Source of the DNA: Richelia sp. SL_2_1
Lineage (GTDB): Bacteria > Cyanobacteriota > Cyanobacteriia > Cyanobacteriales > Nostocaceae
Assembly (NCBI GenBank): GCA_012033205.1
Contig: JAAUSO010000032.1
Coordinates: 1-49,665, forward strand
Direction: 5' to 3'
DNA: 49,665 nucleotides
This document shows positions 16,991-26,103 of the stretch, in pieces; position 1 is the stretch's first letter; each line of letters opens with the position of its first letter. The notes under the pieces were generated by a model. The model ran no database searches. It saw nothing but the letters and a program-made list of their open reading frames with translations, and had not been told where the DNA came from. Position numbers and translations under genes: made by a program.

Positions 16991-18604
16991 TTAATTTTCA
17001 ACTACACTACCATAATCTAACTTAATGATTCTATCGCACTTATCAAAGTAGCGGTCATCATGACTGACAACAATTACAGTTTTACCGCGCTGCTTTAATT
17101 CAGGCAATAATTTATGATAAAATATTTCTTTGAATACAGGGTCTTGGTCTGATGCCCATTCATCAAACACGAAAATAGGACGATTTTCTAAATATGCTGT
17201 CAGTAAAGCCAGACGTTTACGCTGTCCTTGTGATAAATTAGTTGTTGATAAAATACCATCTTTGACTGTTACTTTCCGTTCTAATTCTAATTGAATTAAA
17301 TAGTTTTGAATTTCTGTTGCGGAGTTTTCCTCTATTCCCAACAAGCGCTCGAATAAATAAAAATCATAAAACACTACAGAAAATTGCTGACGATACCATT
17401 CGCGATTTTCATTTGTAATGGGACGATTATCAAATAAAATATTACCCTTATTTGGAACATACAACCCTGTAATCAATTTAATTAAAGTAGATTTACCGCT
17501 ACCGTTACCACCAACGATAAAAACTAATTCACCTGGCTCAAACTTGAGGTTGATATTATTCAAAGTAAACTGATGCTCTTCGCTATTTCCAACATAAGTA
17601 TGAGTAATATCAACTAATTCTAAACTCGTCCAATTGGATTCAAAAGCTGAACCTGTAGGAAAATTAGGTTCGATAACTTGTTTAGAAAGAGATATTCCCA
17701 GAGATTCAATTTTATTTAGAGCGACATTTCCTTGAGCTATCTGAGGTAAAGAAGTTACTACCTCACTTACAGGATTAATCAAATATAAAATAGCCAGCAC
17801 ATAGCTAGATACAATCTCCGTTGAAATTCCATTTACTTTCGGAAAAGCGAACAATATTAATCCAACAGGAATAAAAAATAATACTGTTGCGAGAGAGCCT
17901 GCAAAAGCAAAAACTGTTATACTGCTAATTCGATATTTCTTATATTTACTAGCACTTATTTCTAAATCTTCTTTAAAAAAAGCAATTCTCCTGTGACGAT
18001 GCAATTTTAACTCTTTCACTCCTTCTGTAACAGCGCGAATATGTCCAAACATCACATCTTGTATTTGACGCGCTTTTTGTAAACCTTCAATTCCTGGTTT
18101 TTGCAGAAACTGGTAGAGATAAAAACCAAGTATAAGACAGATAAATACGATGAAAAATAGTAATGGAGAAAGCCATAAGAAATAAACAAAAATTCCAATT
18201 AGTACAGCAATGTTTACGATGATTACTGATAGCTGTATTGAAGCTGTAGAAATTGCAGTTATGTCGTCAGTCAAAGTTGCCAAAATTTTTGGTATACCTA
18301 GACTTTCTAAATGTTGTAAAGGACAATTTAAAATGCGTTGAGTCATTTCTAAGCGCAAATCGTAGATAACTCCTTGAGCCAAACGATTTATTAATACCCA
18401 ACTTATAAACCGAAAAATCCATAAACCAATACAGAGACTAACGAACAGCCAGATTAACCATATGGGTGAGTTTTCCAGATTGGCGATCGCATAATTTATA
18501 ACTGCGATAATACCCGCACCACTAGCACCGCTGAGAATACTAAATATAGTTGCTATAAAGAAACTTTTGCCGGAATTTTTAAGTAGAAGACGGATAAGTT
18601 TCAT
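16991..18604 (-). CDS. Cyclic-peptide-export type ABC transporter (fused membrane and ATPase)
   Basis: A 537-residue half-transporter with six membrane helices (about residues 15-290) and an ATPase domain. Walker A is GGNGSGKST at 365-373, the signature is LSQGQ at 457-461 and Walker B ends FVFDEWA at 478-484, with DQDP after it; the FDEWAADQDP form is typical of the SyrD/PvdE/cyclic-peptide group of ABC proteins. Such transporters export siderophore precursors, cyclic peptides or microcin-like products. No peptide synthetase or precursor gene is nearby, so the cargo is unknown. Confidence 0.88.
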   Translation of the reverse strand: MKLIRLLLKNSGKSFFIATIFSILSGASGAGIIAVINYAIANLENSPIWLIWLFVSLCIGLWIFRFISWVLINRLAQGVIYDLRLEMTQRILNCPLQHLESLGIPKILATLTDDITAISTASIQLSVIIVNIAVLIGIFVYFLWLSPLLFFIVFICLILGFYLYQFLQKPGIEGLQKARQIQDVMFGHIRAVTEGVKELKLHRHRRIAFFKEDLEISASKYKKYRISSITVFAFAGSLATVLFFIPVGLILFAFPKVNGISTEIVSSYVLAILYLINPVSEVVTSLPQIAQGNVALNKIESLGISLSKQVIEPNFPTGSAFESNWTSLELVDITHTYVGNSEEHQFTLNNINLKFEPGELVFIVGGNGSGKSTLIKLITGLYVPNKGNILFDNRPITNENREWYRQQFSVVFYDFYLFERLLGIEENSATEIQNYLIQLELERKVTVKDGILSTTNLSQGQRKRLALLTAYLENRPIFVFDEWASDQDPVFKEIFYHKLLPELKQRGKTVIVVSHDDRYFDKCDRIIKLDYGSVVEN

Positions 18605-18618
18605 AAATCAAAGGCGGT

Positions 18619-18660
18619 ATTGGGTAATTGGGAATTGGGAATTGGTAATGGGTAATTGAA
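18619..18660. repeat. Heptamer tandem repeat (GGTAATT/GGGAATT)
   Basis: About five units just upstream of the ABC transporter start. Confidence 0.75.
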
Positions 18661-18784
18661 GTATATAGTTGAAAGTGAAGCAAGTTAAAACTCCCTGGTT
18701 ATTAATATTTTACCCATCCCTCCATCCCCCCATCCCTTTTTATGAATGGCGATACGCGATTTTTTAAAACCATCAAAATCCCAT

Positions 18785-19450
18785 TTATAACAATCCCCGA
18801 TAATGAATAAATACCAAAAGAACTGCCCATGAACCCAAAGCAACTTTAATGGCTACCAAAAAATTCAGTAAAGGTAGAATTCCACCGCTAAATAATGCAC
18901 CCAATTGTCCCTGAGGTAACTCAAATCCCCACAGAGTAATTACTGAGAGGATAATAAAAACCAATACCGAAACTTTCTCCCACTTAGAAGCGTGCCAGCG
19001 TTTGTAAATTGCTTGCATCCATTCTGATGATGCGGTAATTGCCACTAAACCAATCGCTGTGCCTCCGGCGACTCCAGCAGCAAATCCACCACCGGGACTG
19101 AGATGTCCCCGAATCCCTAATTCGATACCCACTAAAGCCGAAATTGTGGCACCCAAGCGGGCTAAAATAATTGATGGTCTATCGCTAAAATGATAAATCG
19201 TACAAAATGGTCTTTCGTTTGCTAACAAAAAAGTAGCTCCCATAATTGCAATGGTAAACACTACAACTTCAAAAATGGTGTCATACAAACGATTGCGAAA
19301 AATAATACCGGAAACTGCATTCGGTACTCCACTATCTTGTACCACTGCTTGGACAATGGATATTGATAATTCTGACTCTGGATTTACTTCGATGAGCATT
19401 TTCACAAACAGCGCAATTCCAGCAACAACATAAACCCATTTCCATTTCAT
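18785..19450 (-). CDS. mrpB: Mrp antiporter subunit B
   Basis: A 221-residue MnhB-type membrane subunit of the multi-subunit Na+/H+ antiporter. Signature region: LARLGATISALVGIELGIRGHLSPGGGFAAG, with the GHxxPGGGF motif of MnhB proteins (positions roughly 109-125). Last gene of the operon; its ATG overlaps the stop of the preceding A'-type gene by 4 bp (ATGA). Its N-terminal half (about 90 residues, with two hydrophobic spans) precedes the conserved core and resembles the part of fused cyanobacterial MrpB proteins that corresponds to the MbhE-like segment. Confidence 0.9.
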   Translation of the reverse strand: MKWKWVYVVAGIALFVKMLIEVNPESELSISIVQAVVQDSGVPNAVSGIIFRNRLYDTIFEVVVFTIAIMGATFLLANERPFCTIYHFSDRPSIILARLGATISALVGIELGIRGHLSPGGGFAAGVAGGTAIGLVAITASSEWMQAIYKRWHASKWEKVSVLVFIILSVITLWGFELPQGQLGALFSGGILPLLNFLVAIKVALGSWAVLLVFIHYRGLL

Positions 19451-20055
19451 AGATGTTGACTCTCTAATTTTGGTACATTAATATCTGATATATTTACGTA
19501 GCTGAGCATTGTTTTTGGCGATGAAAGTTCGGTTTGCATGATGTCATAAATCCGCTGAATCCGAATTGTGGTTTGATAGGGTTGCCATTCGCCATCCAAG
19601 TCACTATCGTAACTTGTCATTACAGATGAACTGCTACAGGTTGCATGGACTTCTTTTTCCATTAGCGCTCGCTGTAAAGCCTGTTTATCGTTGTAGATCA
19701 CAATTTCCAACCGCATATGACGTTTATCAAGAATTTTGCGGAATTCTGCCATCAGTTGTTGAAAAGGACATTCTTCTTGCGGATGATTTGTTCTATCTTC
19801 GAGTACTCCTAAACGCAACACCAAGGACGATCGCACTGCCACTGCATATAAAGTAATTGCCAGTAGTGTACCCATCAAAGCTTCAGTTAAAGCGACATCA
19901 GCAGCTCCCAAAACTGCATAAACTAATGCTGCAATCGCGCCTAATATTCCCCGCAATGCTAAAGCATGGTAAGGATTGACCTGAAATATGACTAAACAAG
20001 CAGTTATGGGTAATAGGGCAACGATTATATAAACGTAAATATCAGGATTGCTCAT
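19447..20055 (-). CDS. Mrp antiporter A'-like subunit (DUF4040/MbhD domain)
   Basis: A 202-residue membrane protein corresponding to the C-terminal MbhD-like part of MrpA, which cyanobacteria encode separately. The core is ALRGILGAIAALVYAVLGAADVALTEA (about residues 33-59). After residue 100 comes a soluble tail with no membrane span (from the NHPQEECPFQQLMAEFRKIL segment onward) that is absent from the bacterial MbhD unit. The start overlaps the end of mrpG by 14 bp. The long MrpA antiporter-like N-terminal part is not in this window. Confidence 0.85.
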   Translation of the reverse strand: MSNPDIYVYIIVALLPITACLVIFQVNPYHALALRGILGAIAALVYAVLGAADVALTEALMGTLLAITLYAVAVRSSLVLRLGVLEDRTNHPQEECPFQQLMAEFRKILDKRHMRLEIVIYNDKQALQRALMEKEVHATCSSSSVMTSYDSDLDGEWQPYQTTIRIQRIYDIMQTELSSPKTMLSYVNISDINVPKLESQHL

Positions 20056-20329
20056 GATGATTCTCCTCCGGACTCGAACAGTAAGCTAAAACGTAACCTA
20101 ACATGGTGTTCCAAATTGCTAAAGTGATGATCACGAGAATGAGTAAAGGCCATTCACTGGGAATTTTCAGCAGTAATCCGAAGACAATGGCGATTGAACC
20201 AAGGGTATCCGCGACAGAAAGAGTATGCAGTTTATATAAAACCGATCTTCTACCCAACAGAGGAAATGTACCCCAAAACCAAAAGAAAATGCCTATACCA
20301 ATACAGATGTAACTAAGAATATTGATCAT
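20042..20329 (-). CDS. mrpG: Mrp antiporter subunit G
   Basis: A 95-residue MnhG/PhaG-type subunit with three hydrophobic helices and the motif LYKLHTLSVADTLGS (about 31-45), typical of MnhG. The start ATG overlaps the mrpF stop by 4 bp (ATGA), consistent with translational coupling. Confidence 0.9.
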   Translation of the reverse strand: MINILSYICIGIGIFFWFWGTFPLLGRRSVLYKLHTLSVADTLGSIAIVFGLLLKIPSEWPLLILVIITLAIWNTMLGYVLAYCSSPEENHHEQS

Positions 20330-20580
20330 GTTTCTCTTAAGCGTTTAAGTATATGTGCTAATAACATTAATCCGGCATTCCCTACAGTCAAGATAATGGC
20401 AGCAACAATACCAATCATCCAATCATCACGCAAGACGGAGACGACAAGGGCAATAATCGCTGTTTTACTGGAGATACTGGAAAAAGCCAACATCGTCTGC
20501 CAGATATTCTCATCCTTCCAAGCTTCGTAAATAGGTATAATCAACGCTAGAAGCATGGCAATTAAAATTAGGTTATTCAT
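20326..20580 (-). CDS. mrpF: Mrp antiporter subunit F
   Basis: An 84-residue MnhF-type subunit with three helices (MNNLILIAMLLALIIP, the SSKTAIIALVVSVLRDD segment, then a last helix). The open frame extends 23 codons upstream, but that stretch overlaps mrpE; the ATG at 20580 gives the family's usual length and an 8-bp overlap with the mrpE stop, so it is chosen. Confidence 0.85.
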   Translation of the reverse strand: MNNLILIAMLLALIIPIYEAWKDENIWQTMLAFSSISSKTAIIALVVSVLRDDWMIGIVAAIILTVGNAGLMLLAHILKRLRET

Positions 20581-20965
20581 CGTTAACTGCTCTGGTTGGT
20601 CTGATGCGGTGTACTTCATACCAGCCATCTTGGCGGTATTTAAAGACAATTGTTTTGGGAGTAAAGGTGATTAAAAATATATCGAGGAAAATTAACCGGG
20701 GCGATCGCGTTGCTTGAACTCGTTCTAAAATTAAATCTTCGTATTTGTGGGGACGAAGAATAATTTCGATTGCTTCAATATATGCTTGAGGAATCGCCAG
20801 GATGATTTTACCTAAAATATCCAACCAATCTTTTAAGGTTTCTGGGGATGGGTAGCCACGGGGTAAGAATAAAGCAATAATTACGCCGATGATGATATTT
20901 ACCACACTCAAATCGGATGTGAGTAGAAACCAAATAGTGAGTCGTAATATTAAGTGTCCAACCAT
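20573..20965 (-). CDS. mrpE: Mrp antiporter subunit E
   Basis: A 130-residue MnhE-type subunit. The N-terminus MVGHLILRLTIWFLLTSD and the following PRGYPSPETLKDW fit the family; the soluble half carries LERVQATRSPRLIFL. The ATG at 20965 is preferred over a TTG at 20980. It overlaps the inferred mrpD end by about 16 bp, in line with the tight packing of the operon. Confidence 0.88.
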   Translation of the reverse strand: MVGHLILRLTIWFLLTSDLSVVNIIIGVIIALFLPRGYPSPETLKDWLDILGKIILAIPQAYIEAIEIILRPHKYEDLILERVQATRSPRLIFLDIFLITFTPKTIVFKYRQDGWYEVHRIRPTRAVNDE

Positions 20966-22389
20966 GAGAATGCCATCCAAACAGTAAAATCAACATTACA
21001 CTCATTACACCGATCAGATGCTCAAATTCTTCGAGTACACGGGGTAATTTCAAAGTTGCACGTTTAAAAATAAACAAATAGAGCAACCAACCCAAACCAA
21101 TTTTTCCCATTGCTTTGACAATATTATCTACTGTATAAGCTTGAAAATAAACACTATTAGCTGTAATCAACCAACCGAGCAAAAGTATCGTTGCTGCCCA
21201 AAATCCCAGCTTTGGTTTATCTCCTTTCCCCTGGGGTAAAAAATAAATTTGGCATATACTATTGCTGTTCCCACAACCGCAACGTTCATGGGGATAACTT
21301 GCCAAGGTAGGAGATTTTTCATGGTTAATACTTTTGCCCCAAAGCCCGAAAGTAAGGGAAAGCCTGATATTGAAAGACTTGCTATTACCAAAACAATCCA
21401 AGTCGAGGTATTAATTTTAGTTTGTTGCAATTCCTTGAAGCTGCGACTCGGTAAACTACCCGCACTCAAAAACATCGCTGACTTTGCTAAACCATGGGCT
21501 AATGCATAATAACCACCTTCTTGAGGTGCTGCGAGTACCCAACCTAATTGAGAAATCGTACTTAATGCCAACATCCGCTTAGTATCATTTTCAAAGACTG
21601 CGTAACATACTCCCAACAACGCTGTCCCTACTCCGAAAATACGTACAATTGGATCGACTTCCCCGACAATTAACGCGCACCGCACCAAGGGATAAACTCC
21701 AGCTTTTACTACTACTCCCGATAACAATGCCGATACGGGTGTGTCTGATTCTGAGTGAGTCAGGGGTAGCCACCATCCCGATATAAATACTCCTCCTTTA
21801 ACCAAAAGTCCGACAAATATCAACGCTACTGCTGATGGTGGTGCATCACCCAAACCAATGAAACTAAAGGAATTACTTGCTTGATAAACCGATACTGCTC
21901 CCATCAAATAAAACAGCATTGCGATGTTACTCACGCATAAGTAACGCAAACCTACCCAAATCGAACGATCAGTACGGGGATAGGCTACTAACAAAAATGC
22001 TGCAATCCCACTCACCTCTAAGGCTACATATAAACTAATGAAGTCTGTACAGGCAAATGCAGCATTAACACTGCCATGCAAAATGATCGCTTGGGTGTAG
22101 AAAAAAGCTGATTTATCGCTCCGCCAACAATACAATATGACTGCGGCTGTTACGAGAGCATTCGTTAAGATAAAAAAACCGCTCAGCCGATCCACCATCA
22201 AGGTGACACCAAAATTGTCCATTAACTGAAGCGTTACTGGAGACTCTTGGATAAATAACTGCAATCCATATGCGAATGTTGCAATCGTCCCCAAAAATGC
22301 TATGGGACGGTCAAGTTTGGGAATTAAATAAATCGTGAATCCCAAAAAAACGGAAGTGCAACCCAGGCAATCGTAATATTGTTGATCAT
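20950..22389 (-). CDS. mrpD: Mrp antiporter subunit D, reading frame broken by one-base deletions
   Basis: NuoM/NdhD-like proton-channel subunit of the Mrp Na+/H+ antiporter. The intact piece (22345-21235) has LYVALEVSGIAAFLL, the GLLVKGGVFISGWWLPL helix and FENDTKRMLALSTISQLG. Upstream, an ATG at 22389 overlaps the mrpC stop as ATGA and reads MINNITIAWVALPF, then goes out of frame at an A7 run (22344-22350 plus strand); one more base restores it. A second break is at the A6 run 21238-21243, where the C-terminal 90 residues continue in another frame. A third, less sure, at 20979-20981 restores an ending FWMAFSWLDT with stop at 20950. The total becomes 480 residues, normal for MrpD. Confidence 0.88.
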
Positions 22390-22721
22390 GGTGTATTGTT
22401 CTTCTCTATCTCGTTGCTTTCCAAGGTGGGATTATCCCCTGCTAGCTTCATCACTCCAACCAACATTAGGGCTTGAATTGAAAAACCGATTACAATCGCT
22501 GTTAAGATTACCGCTTGGGGAACTGGATCGGCATAATTACGGTTTTGAACATCTGAAAAAATCGGTGTAAATGAACCATTAAGTGATGCGATCGCGACGT
22601 AATAAGCTATGACTCCTGTACTCATCACATCCATCGCTACTATCTTCATCACCAGGTTTTTTTTAAAGATGATGCCCAAAAATCCGCATATAATTGTTGC
22701 GAGTACAGATGCTTCTAACAC
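22386..22721 (-). CDS. mrpC: Mrp antiporter subunit C
   Basis: A 111-residue NuoK-like MnhC subunit with three helices and the motif KNLVMKIVAMDVMSTGVIAY; the C-terminal third has DPVPQAVILTAIVIGFS, the conserved MnhC signature. GTG start. First gene of the operon C-D-E-F-G-A'-B on the minus strand. Synechocystis has two D genes in the like operon; only one is present here. The gap upstream presumably carries the operon promoter. Confidence 0.88.
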   Translation of the reverse strand: MLEASVLATIICGFLGIIFKKNLVMKIVAMDVMSTGVIAYYVAIASLNGSFTPIFSDVQNRNYADPVPQAVILTAIVIGFSIQALMLVGVMKLAGDNPTLESNEIEKNNTP

Positions 22722-22741
22722 AATAATTGCTTTTTCGCTAA

Positions 22742-23889
22742 AGTTTAGTTATAATCATTTCCTGGTCAGTGCATTGACTTGACTCTATACAAGTTTTGTA
22801 TATCTCGGATTATAAAGATATATCCACAACTTTGATTCAAGACACATAAAATTCAAGCACGAACAATACAAACAGCGTGCTTTAAAGCCCAGGTTTTCGT
22901 TACAGAGAAAAACTCAAATTTGTAACTGCTTTCAAGAATTTTCGGTTTCCTAATATCTAGAAATTAAGAAGAAAAAATGCCTTTAGACAGGTGTTTTGCA
23001 TTGGCATGGATAGAATTCGCCTTTGATTATTAACATATGGATTACTTATGATATTTCACCCCCGTCTTAAGAATTGATTAATTTCTTATATCTAGAATAA
23101 ATGGTATCAGGTGTTGAAAGCAAGAAATTCATCTGGAGATAGAGAAGCGATCGTGTTGCCGTTTTCTCTCCCCATGATTGTAATCAAGTTACTGCTAACG
23201 ATAATTCGGTGAAATACTTTATTTGAGCGGTTGGATTTGAAAGCTTCAGGTAATGAGCAACCAGGAGCGATTACCGCGCCAGGGGTGCTGGCGATCGCGA
23301 TTATATTGGGTATTCAAAAGTTACACTTATGCTCATCTGGGGAAGATGGGTATTTTCCTGAAGGCAAAGAATCTTCAACGCAATTCATAAGCAAACTTAT
23401 ATCTAATTCATAAAATAAACAAAATTCAATAAAACTTCTGTATACATAATTTGTAATATTTAGTTTTCAAAAATTTGCACTTCCGAATAGCTAGAAAAGA
23501 TTCCTATTTACGAACGAGATTACAGACCATTTGGGTGTAATATGGTTTTTTATGATCTGTAGAGCCGTATGACCAAAAATCAAAAAATCAAGTTAATAGC
23601 TTGATAATATCTAGCAAATAAGCAAAAAAACGTATTACAAGCTTTATAGTACGAGGACATAAACAATTAATCTAGTAAAGATTTGTAAAAAAGGGTAGTA
23701 AAAAGAATACACAAAGTTGTAATCAAACTACTAAGATTGACAAATATGCTAGATAATGATGGCTTGAAATATATTGCATTTTATGGGTATGTATTTTGAT
23801 GATTTTGATCTAAAAATCAGAGGAATTCCTTTTTTTCACTATTAATTCCTGTCATTTGTTGATTCCTTGAATTATATTTTGATTTATTT
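22742..23889. other. 1.1-kb gap without an intact gene, upstream of mrpC
   Basis: AT-rich sequence between mrpC and the persulfide dioxygenase gene. It should hold the mrp promoter on the minus strand. Apart from the possible pseudogene at 23113-23413 I see no gene, no clear terminator and none of the repeat families that fill other gaps in the window. Two short GCACG/CGTGC inverted pieces near 22858-22880 could form a stem. Confidence 0.6.
23113..23413 (+). pseudogene. Possible pseudogene, in-frame stop, family not recognised
   Basis: One frame reads DREAIVLPFSLPMIVIKLLL, an in-frame TGA at about 23212-23214, then NTLFERLDLKASGNEQPG and ITAPGVLAIAIILGIQ, up to a stop at 23411-23413. The residue composition, the hydrophobic pattern and a HIP1 octamer (23292) in the middle look like former coding DNA. 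There is no credible start with a ribosome binding site. The frame continuing past the TGA suggests a recent nonsense change or a sequence error. No function is assigned. Confidence 0.35.
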
Positions 23890-24588
23890 TTATACAGATG
23901 TGTTTAAGTTGCCGCAGCGCTCGTTTGCAGGCAGAGCTTCCATGATTTTTTGCGGCATGGGAAGCTTTAAATTATTCATAAATTCTATGAATTCATCTCG
24001 ATTCTTATTACTAAATCGCGGATTGAGTCTTCTTTCTTCTTCAATAGTTGATACCGTGTGTCCTCGATAATCATGGGCTGGATAAACTAAAGTTTCCGGG
24101 GGTAAATTAAACAGTTTCCCGACTACAGAATCGTATAAAATCCCAGAATCTCCACTTTGAAAATCTGTCCGTCCGCAACCACGAATCAACAAAGCATCTC
24201 CCGTCAACAAATGAGTACCATTAACCAGATAAGCCATGTGACTATCTGTATGACCTGGAGTTGCGATCGCTCTTATCTCTATTCCCCCTAAAAGCAATAC
24301 TTCTTCATCTTGTATGTATTTATCTGCACATTCTGCATCAGCATTTTCCGGAACAACACCTAAGCAACCAGTGTCTTCTCGAAGTTTGCTTGTAGCAGTC
24401 ACATGATCAGCGTGGATATGAGTCTCCAAACTGTAACGCAGATTTAACCCCAAGTCTTTAAGTAGTGCTAAGTCACGACTTAGTTGTTCTAGTACTGGAT
24501 CTACTAAAACCGCTTCTTGGGTAGCTGTATCGGCAATTAGATAAGTATATGTACTTGATTCTCTATCAAACAGTTGACGAAATAGCAT
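23890..24588 (-). CDS. Persulfide dioxygenase, ETHE1-like MBL-fold protein
   Basis: A 232-residue metallo-beta-lactamase-fold enzyme that oxidises glutathione persulfide to sulfite in sulfide detoxification. The metal motif THIHADH gives His57, His59, Asp61 and His62; TPGHT, GDALLIRGCGRTDFQ and PAHDYRG follow. The GCGRTDFQ segment is characteristic of ETHE1/PDO proteins, which use a mononuclear iron. There is no fused rhodanese domain. The start is the ATG at 24588. It is divergent from an ArsR-type regulator, which strongly suggests a sulfide- or persulfide-responsive pair like the BigR/Blh modules of other bacteria. Confidence 0.9.
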   Translation of the reverse strand: MLFRQLFDRESSTYTYLIADTATQEAVLVDPVLEQLSRDLALLKDLGLNLRYSLETHIHADHVTATSKLREDTGCLGVVPENADAECADKYIQDEEVLLLGGIEIRAIATPGHTDSHMAYLVNGTHLLTGDALLIRGCGRTDFQSGDSGILYDSVVGKLFNLPPETLVYPAHDYRGHTVSTIEEERRLNPRFSNKNRDEFIEFMNNLKLPMPQKIMEALPANERCGNLNTSV

Positions 24589-24628
24589 AATCAAAACCTA
24601 AATTGAAAAATAGTCTACTTCTATAATC

Positions 24629-24710
24629 ATATTACCAATTAGTTATATGACTGTGGCAAGTATGCTATCTGACATAATCGAGAAGTCCTAGTACTACTGT
24701 ATGGTAATAT
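24629..24710. promoter_or_regulatory. Divergent promoter region with paired operator half-sites
   Basis: ATATTACC (24629-24636) and its exact inverse GGTAATAT (24703-24710) lie near the two divergent starts, 66 bp apart, one facing each gene. They are candidate binding sites for the ArsR-type regulator, which would then control both itself and the persulfide dioxygenase. No experimental basis; inferred from symmetry and position. Confidence 0.4.
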
Positions 24711-24750
24711 AGTAAATAGGTTAAAAGTTAAAAATTTCTATAAAATTGTT

Positions 24751-25167
24751 ATGCCTAAAAATATTTTAAACAAAAATGATGAATCACAAAAAGAACTGAC
24801 GCAGCTTGAAGAGCGTGGGGTAAAAAAGTTGTCTCCCGCAGCAATTACTTTAATGGCTGAATTCTTTAAAGTTTTATCAGAACCCAGTAGACTGCAAATT
24901 CTTTGCACCTTAAAATCAGGATCTAAAAATGTATCTCAAATTATTGAGGATACAGCTTTAGGGCAGGCTAATGTATCTAAGCATCTCAAAGTTTTGACAC
25001 AAGCAAGTATAGTTACTCGTACTCAACAAGGGATAAACGTTTTTTATGAAATTAGTAATCCGTTTATTTTTGAATTATGTGAATTAGTGTGCGATTCTAT
25101 TTCCTTACAAATTGAGCAACAAAATAAAAATTTAGAGCATTTAAAAAATATTAAGAGTTCTTTTTAA
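24751..25167 (+). CDS. ArsR/SmtB-family regulator, likely persulfide-responsive
   Basis: A 138-residue winged-helix repressor. The DNA-binding core reads FFKVLSEPSRLQILCTL (38-54), SQIIEDTALGQANVSKHLKVL (62-82) and a GINVFYEI wing. The metal-site motif ELCVCD of SmtB/ArsR is absent; instead Cys52 and Cys110/Cys114 sit in the helices where BigR/SqrR-type regulators place their persulfide-sensing cysteine pair. Pairing with the divergent persulfide dioxygenase supports that role. A 29-residue charged N-terminal extension precedes the core. Confidence 0.85.
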   Translation: MPKNILNKNDESQKELTQLEERGVKKLSPAAITLMAEFFKVLSEPSRLQILCTLKSGSKNVSQIIEDTALGQANVSKHLKVLTQASIVTRTQQGINVFYEISNPFIFELCELVCDSISLQIEQQNKNLEHLKNIKSSF

Positions 25168-25547
25168 AGATAAGACTTAGCAACGCCGGCATATTTTTCT
25201 TGTAGGGTGCTGTAGTTTAGAATAAATTTGAACGTAGCGATAAGACTTGTAGCGTCACGCACCAACAAACTGAAAGATTTATTTTGATTTTTTAAAGTAT
25301 TAAAAATATAGTTTATGGGATTTTTAGATGAAATTGTTAGGGGGAGATAAATCGAGTTTGTTTTATTTATCCGGCGGTTGAAACCGCAGCTAAACAAACC
25401 GGCACCCGTCTGCACGGGTTTAAAATACGTAAAATTTTAGACATTTTAACTCATATTCCTACAAAGCGCTCAGATGAATAACTTCAGTGCTTTTTTGCTA
25501 TATCTACGTATAAATACAAAATATTAAAAGTATTTGTTGACATCATT
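25168..25547. other. 380-bp gap, no gene apart from a REP-like element
   Basis: After the ArsR gene the sequence is AT-rich, then holds a REP-like element (25366-25430) and a further AT-rich stretch that presumably carries the promoter of the next gene. A minus-strand open frame spans the REP element but has no ribosome binding site and is not believed. Confidence 0.55.
25366..25430. repeat. REP-like modular hairpin element, copy 3
   Basis: TATCCGGCGGTTGAAACCGC palindrome, then AGCTAAACAAACCGGC and the hairpin ACCCGT-CTGC-ACGGGT. Compared with the copy at 27035 it lacks the middle GTCCACC hairpin. Confidence 0.8.
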
Positions 25548-25934
25548 ATGACCAGAGTTCTGAGCATAATGATGACATTAAATAACGATAAATATCTAAC
25601 AATTCTTGAGCAAATCCGCTGGAATGGAAAGCCAAAGTGTCCTTACTGCGAATCAAGCAACGCAACAGCATACAGAAACGAGAAAAGATACCATTGTAAT
25701 TCATGCTACACTTCATTTAGCGTCACAGTTGGTACACTATTCCACAAAACTCATGTGAGTTTGGATAAATGGTTTTTAGCAATTCGTCTAGTGATGAGTT
25801 CTTCGGAAGGTATCAGCGTGCGTCAGCTTGCTAAAGAAGTTGGCGTTAATAAAAATACTGCTGCTTTTATGCTGAAGCGGATAAAAGAGGATAAGTCGGA
25901 AGTATTGGAGAGATTAGTAAGAATGAAATCTTAG
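25548..25934 (+). CDS. Solo IS1595-type zinc ribbon and HTH protein (transposase N-terminal part)
   Basis: A 128-residue protein matching the N-terminal half of IS1595 (ISXO2) transposases. A zinc ribbon with Cys31, Cys34, Cys50 and Cys53 (CPYC, CNSC) is followed by TSFSVTVGTLFHKT, LDKWFLAI, and a helix-turn-helix (ISVRQLAKEVGVNKNTAAFMLKRI). The DDE catalytic domain is missing: the frame ends cleanly at 25934 and is followed by a strong hairpin. It could be a transposon remnant or a domesticated DNA-binding protein. No flanking inverted repeats were seen. Confidence 0.85.
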   Translation: MTRVLSIMMTLNNDKYLTILEQIRWNGKPKCPYCESSNATAYRNEKRYHCNSCYTSFSVTVGTLFHKTHVSLDKWFLAIRLVMSSSEGISVRQLAKEVGVNKNTAAFMLKRIKEDKSEVLERLVRMKS

Positions 25935-25947
25935 AAACCCCTTTCAA

Positions 25948-25974
25948 AACCTCTCTTCCCCTGGGGGAGAGGTT
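25948..25974 (+). terminator. Strong hairpin after the IS1595-type gene
   Basis: AACCTCTCTTCCCC pairs with TGGGGGAGAGGTT around a very short loop, 14 bp after the stop, followed by GTTATG. The stem is strong but lacks a T-run, so it could also be a scattered G/C-rich repeat of the type found near many cyanobacterial genes. Confidence 0.5.
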
Positions 25975-26103
25975 GTTATGACTTCTTAATCATTTACAAA
26001 TTAGTTTGTAGAGACGTAGTACTGTGACTTAAACCTGGAAACCTTATTAAGGAAGGTTTCAGAACCAAAAGTATATTTAAATGTTTCAATTGGAGAAGCT
26101 TAA

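Noticed and set aside
20808-21401. Separate 197-codon protein overlapping mrpD and mrpE
   Set aside because: Its middle part is the displaced C-terminal end of MrpD; the ends are out-of-frame translation of mrpD and mrpE.
23867-24070. Plus-strand open frame of 67 codons
   Set aside because: Antisense to the 3' end of the persulfide dioxygenase gene.
25164-25415. Minus-strand open frame of 83 codons
   Set aside because: Spans a REP-like element, no ribosome binding site, composition not protein-like.
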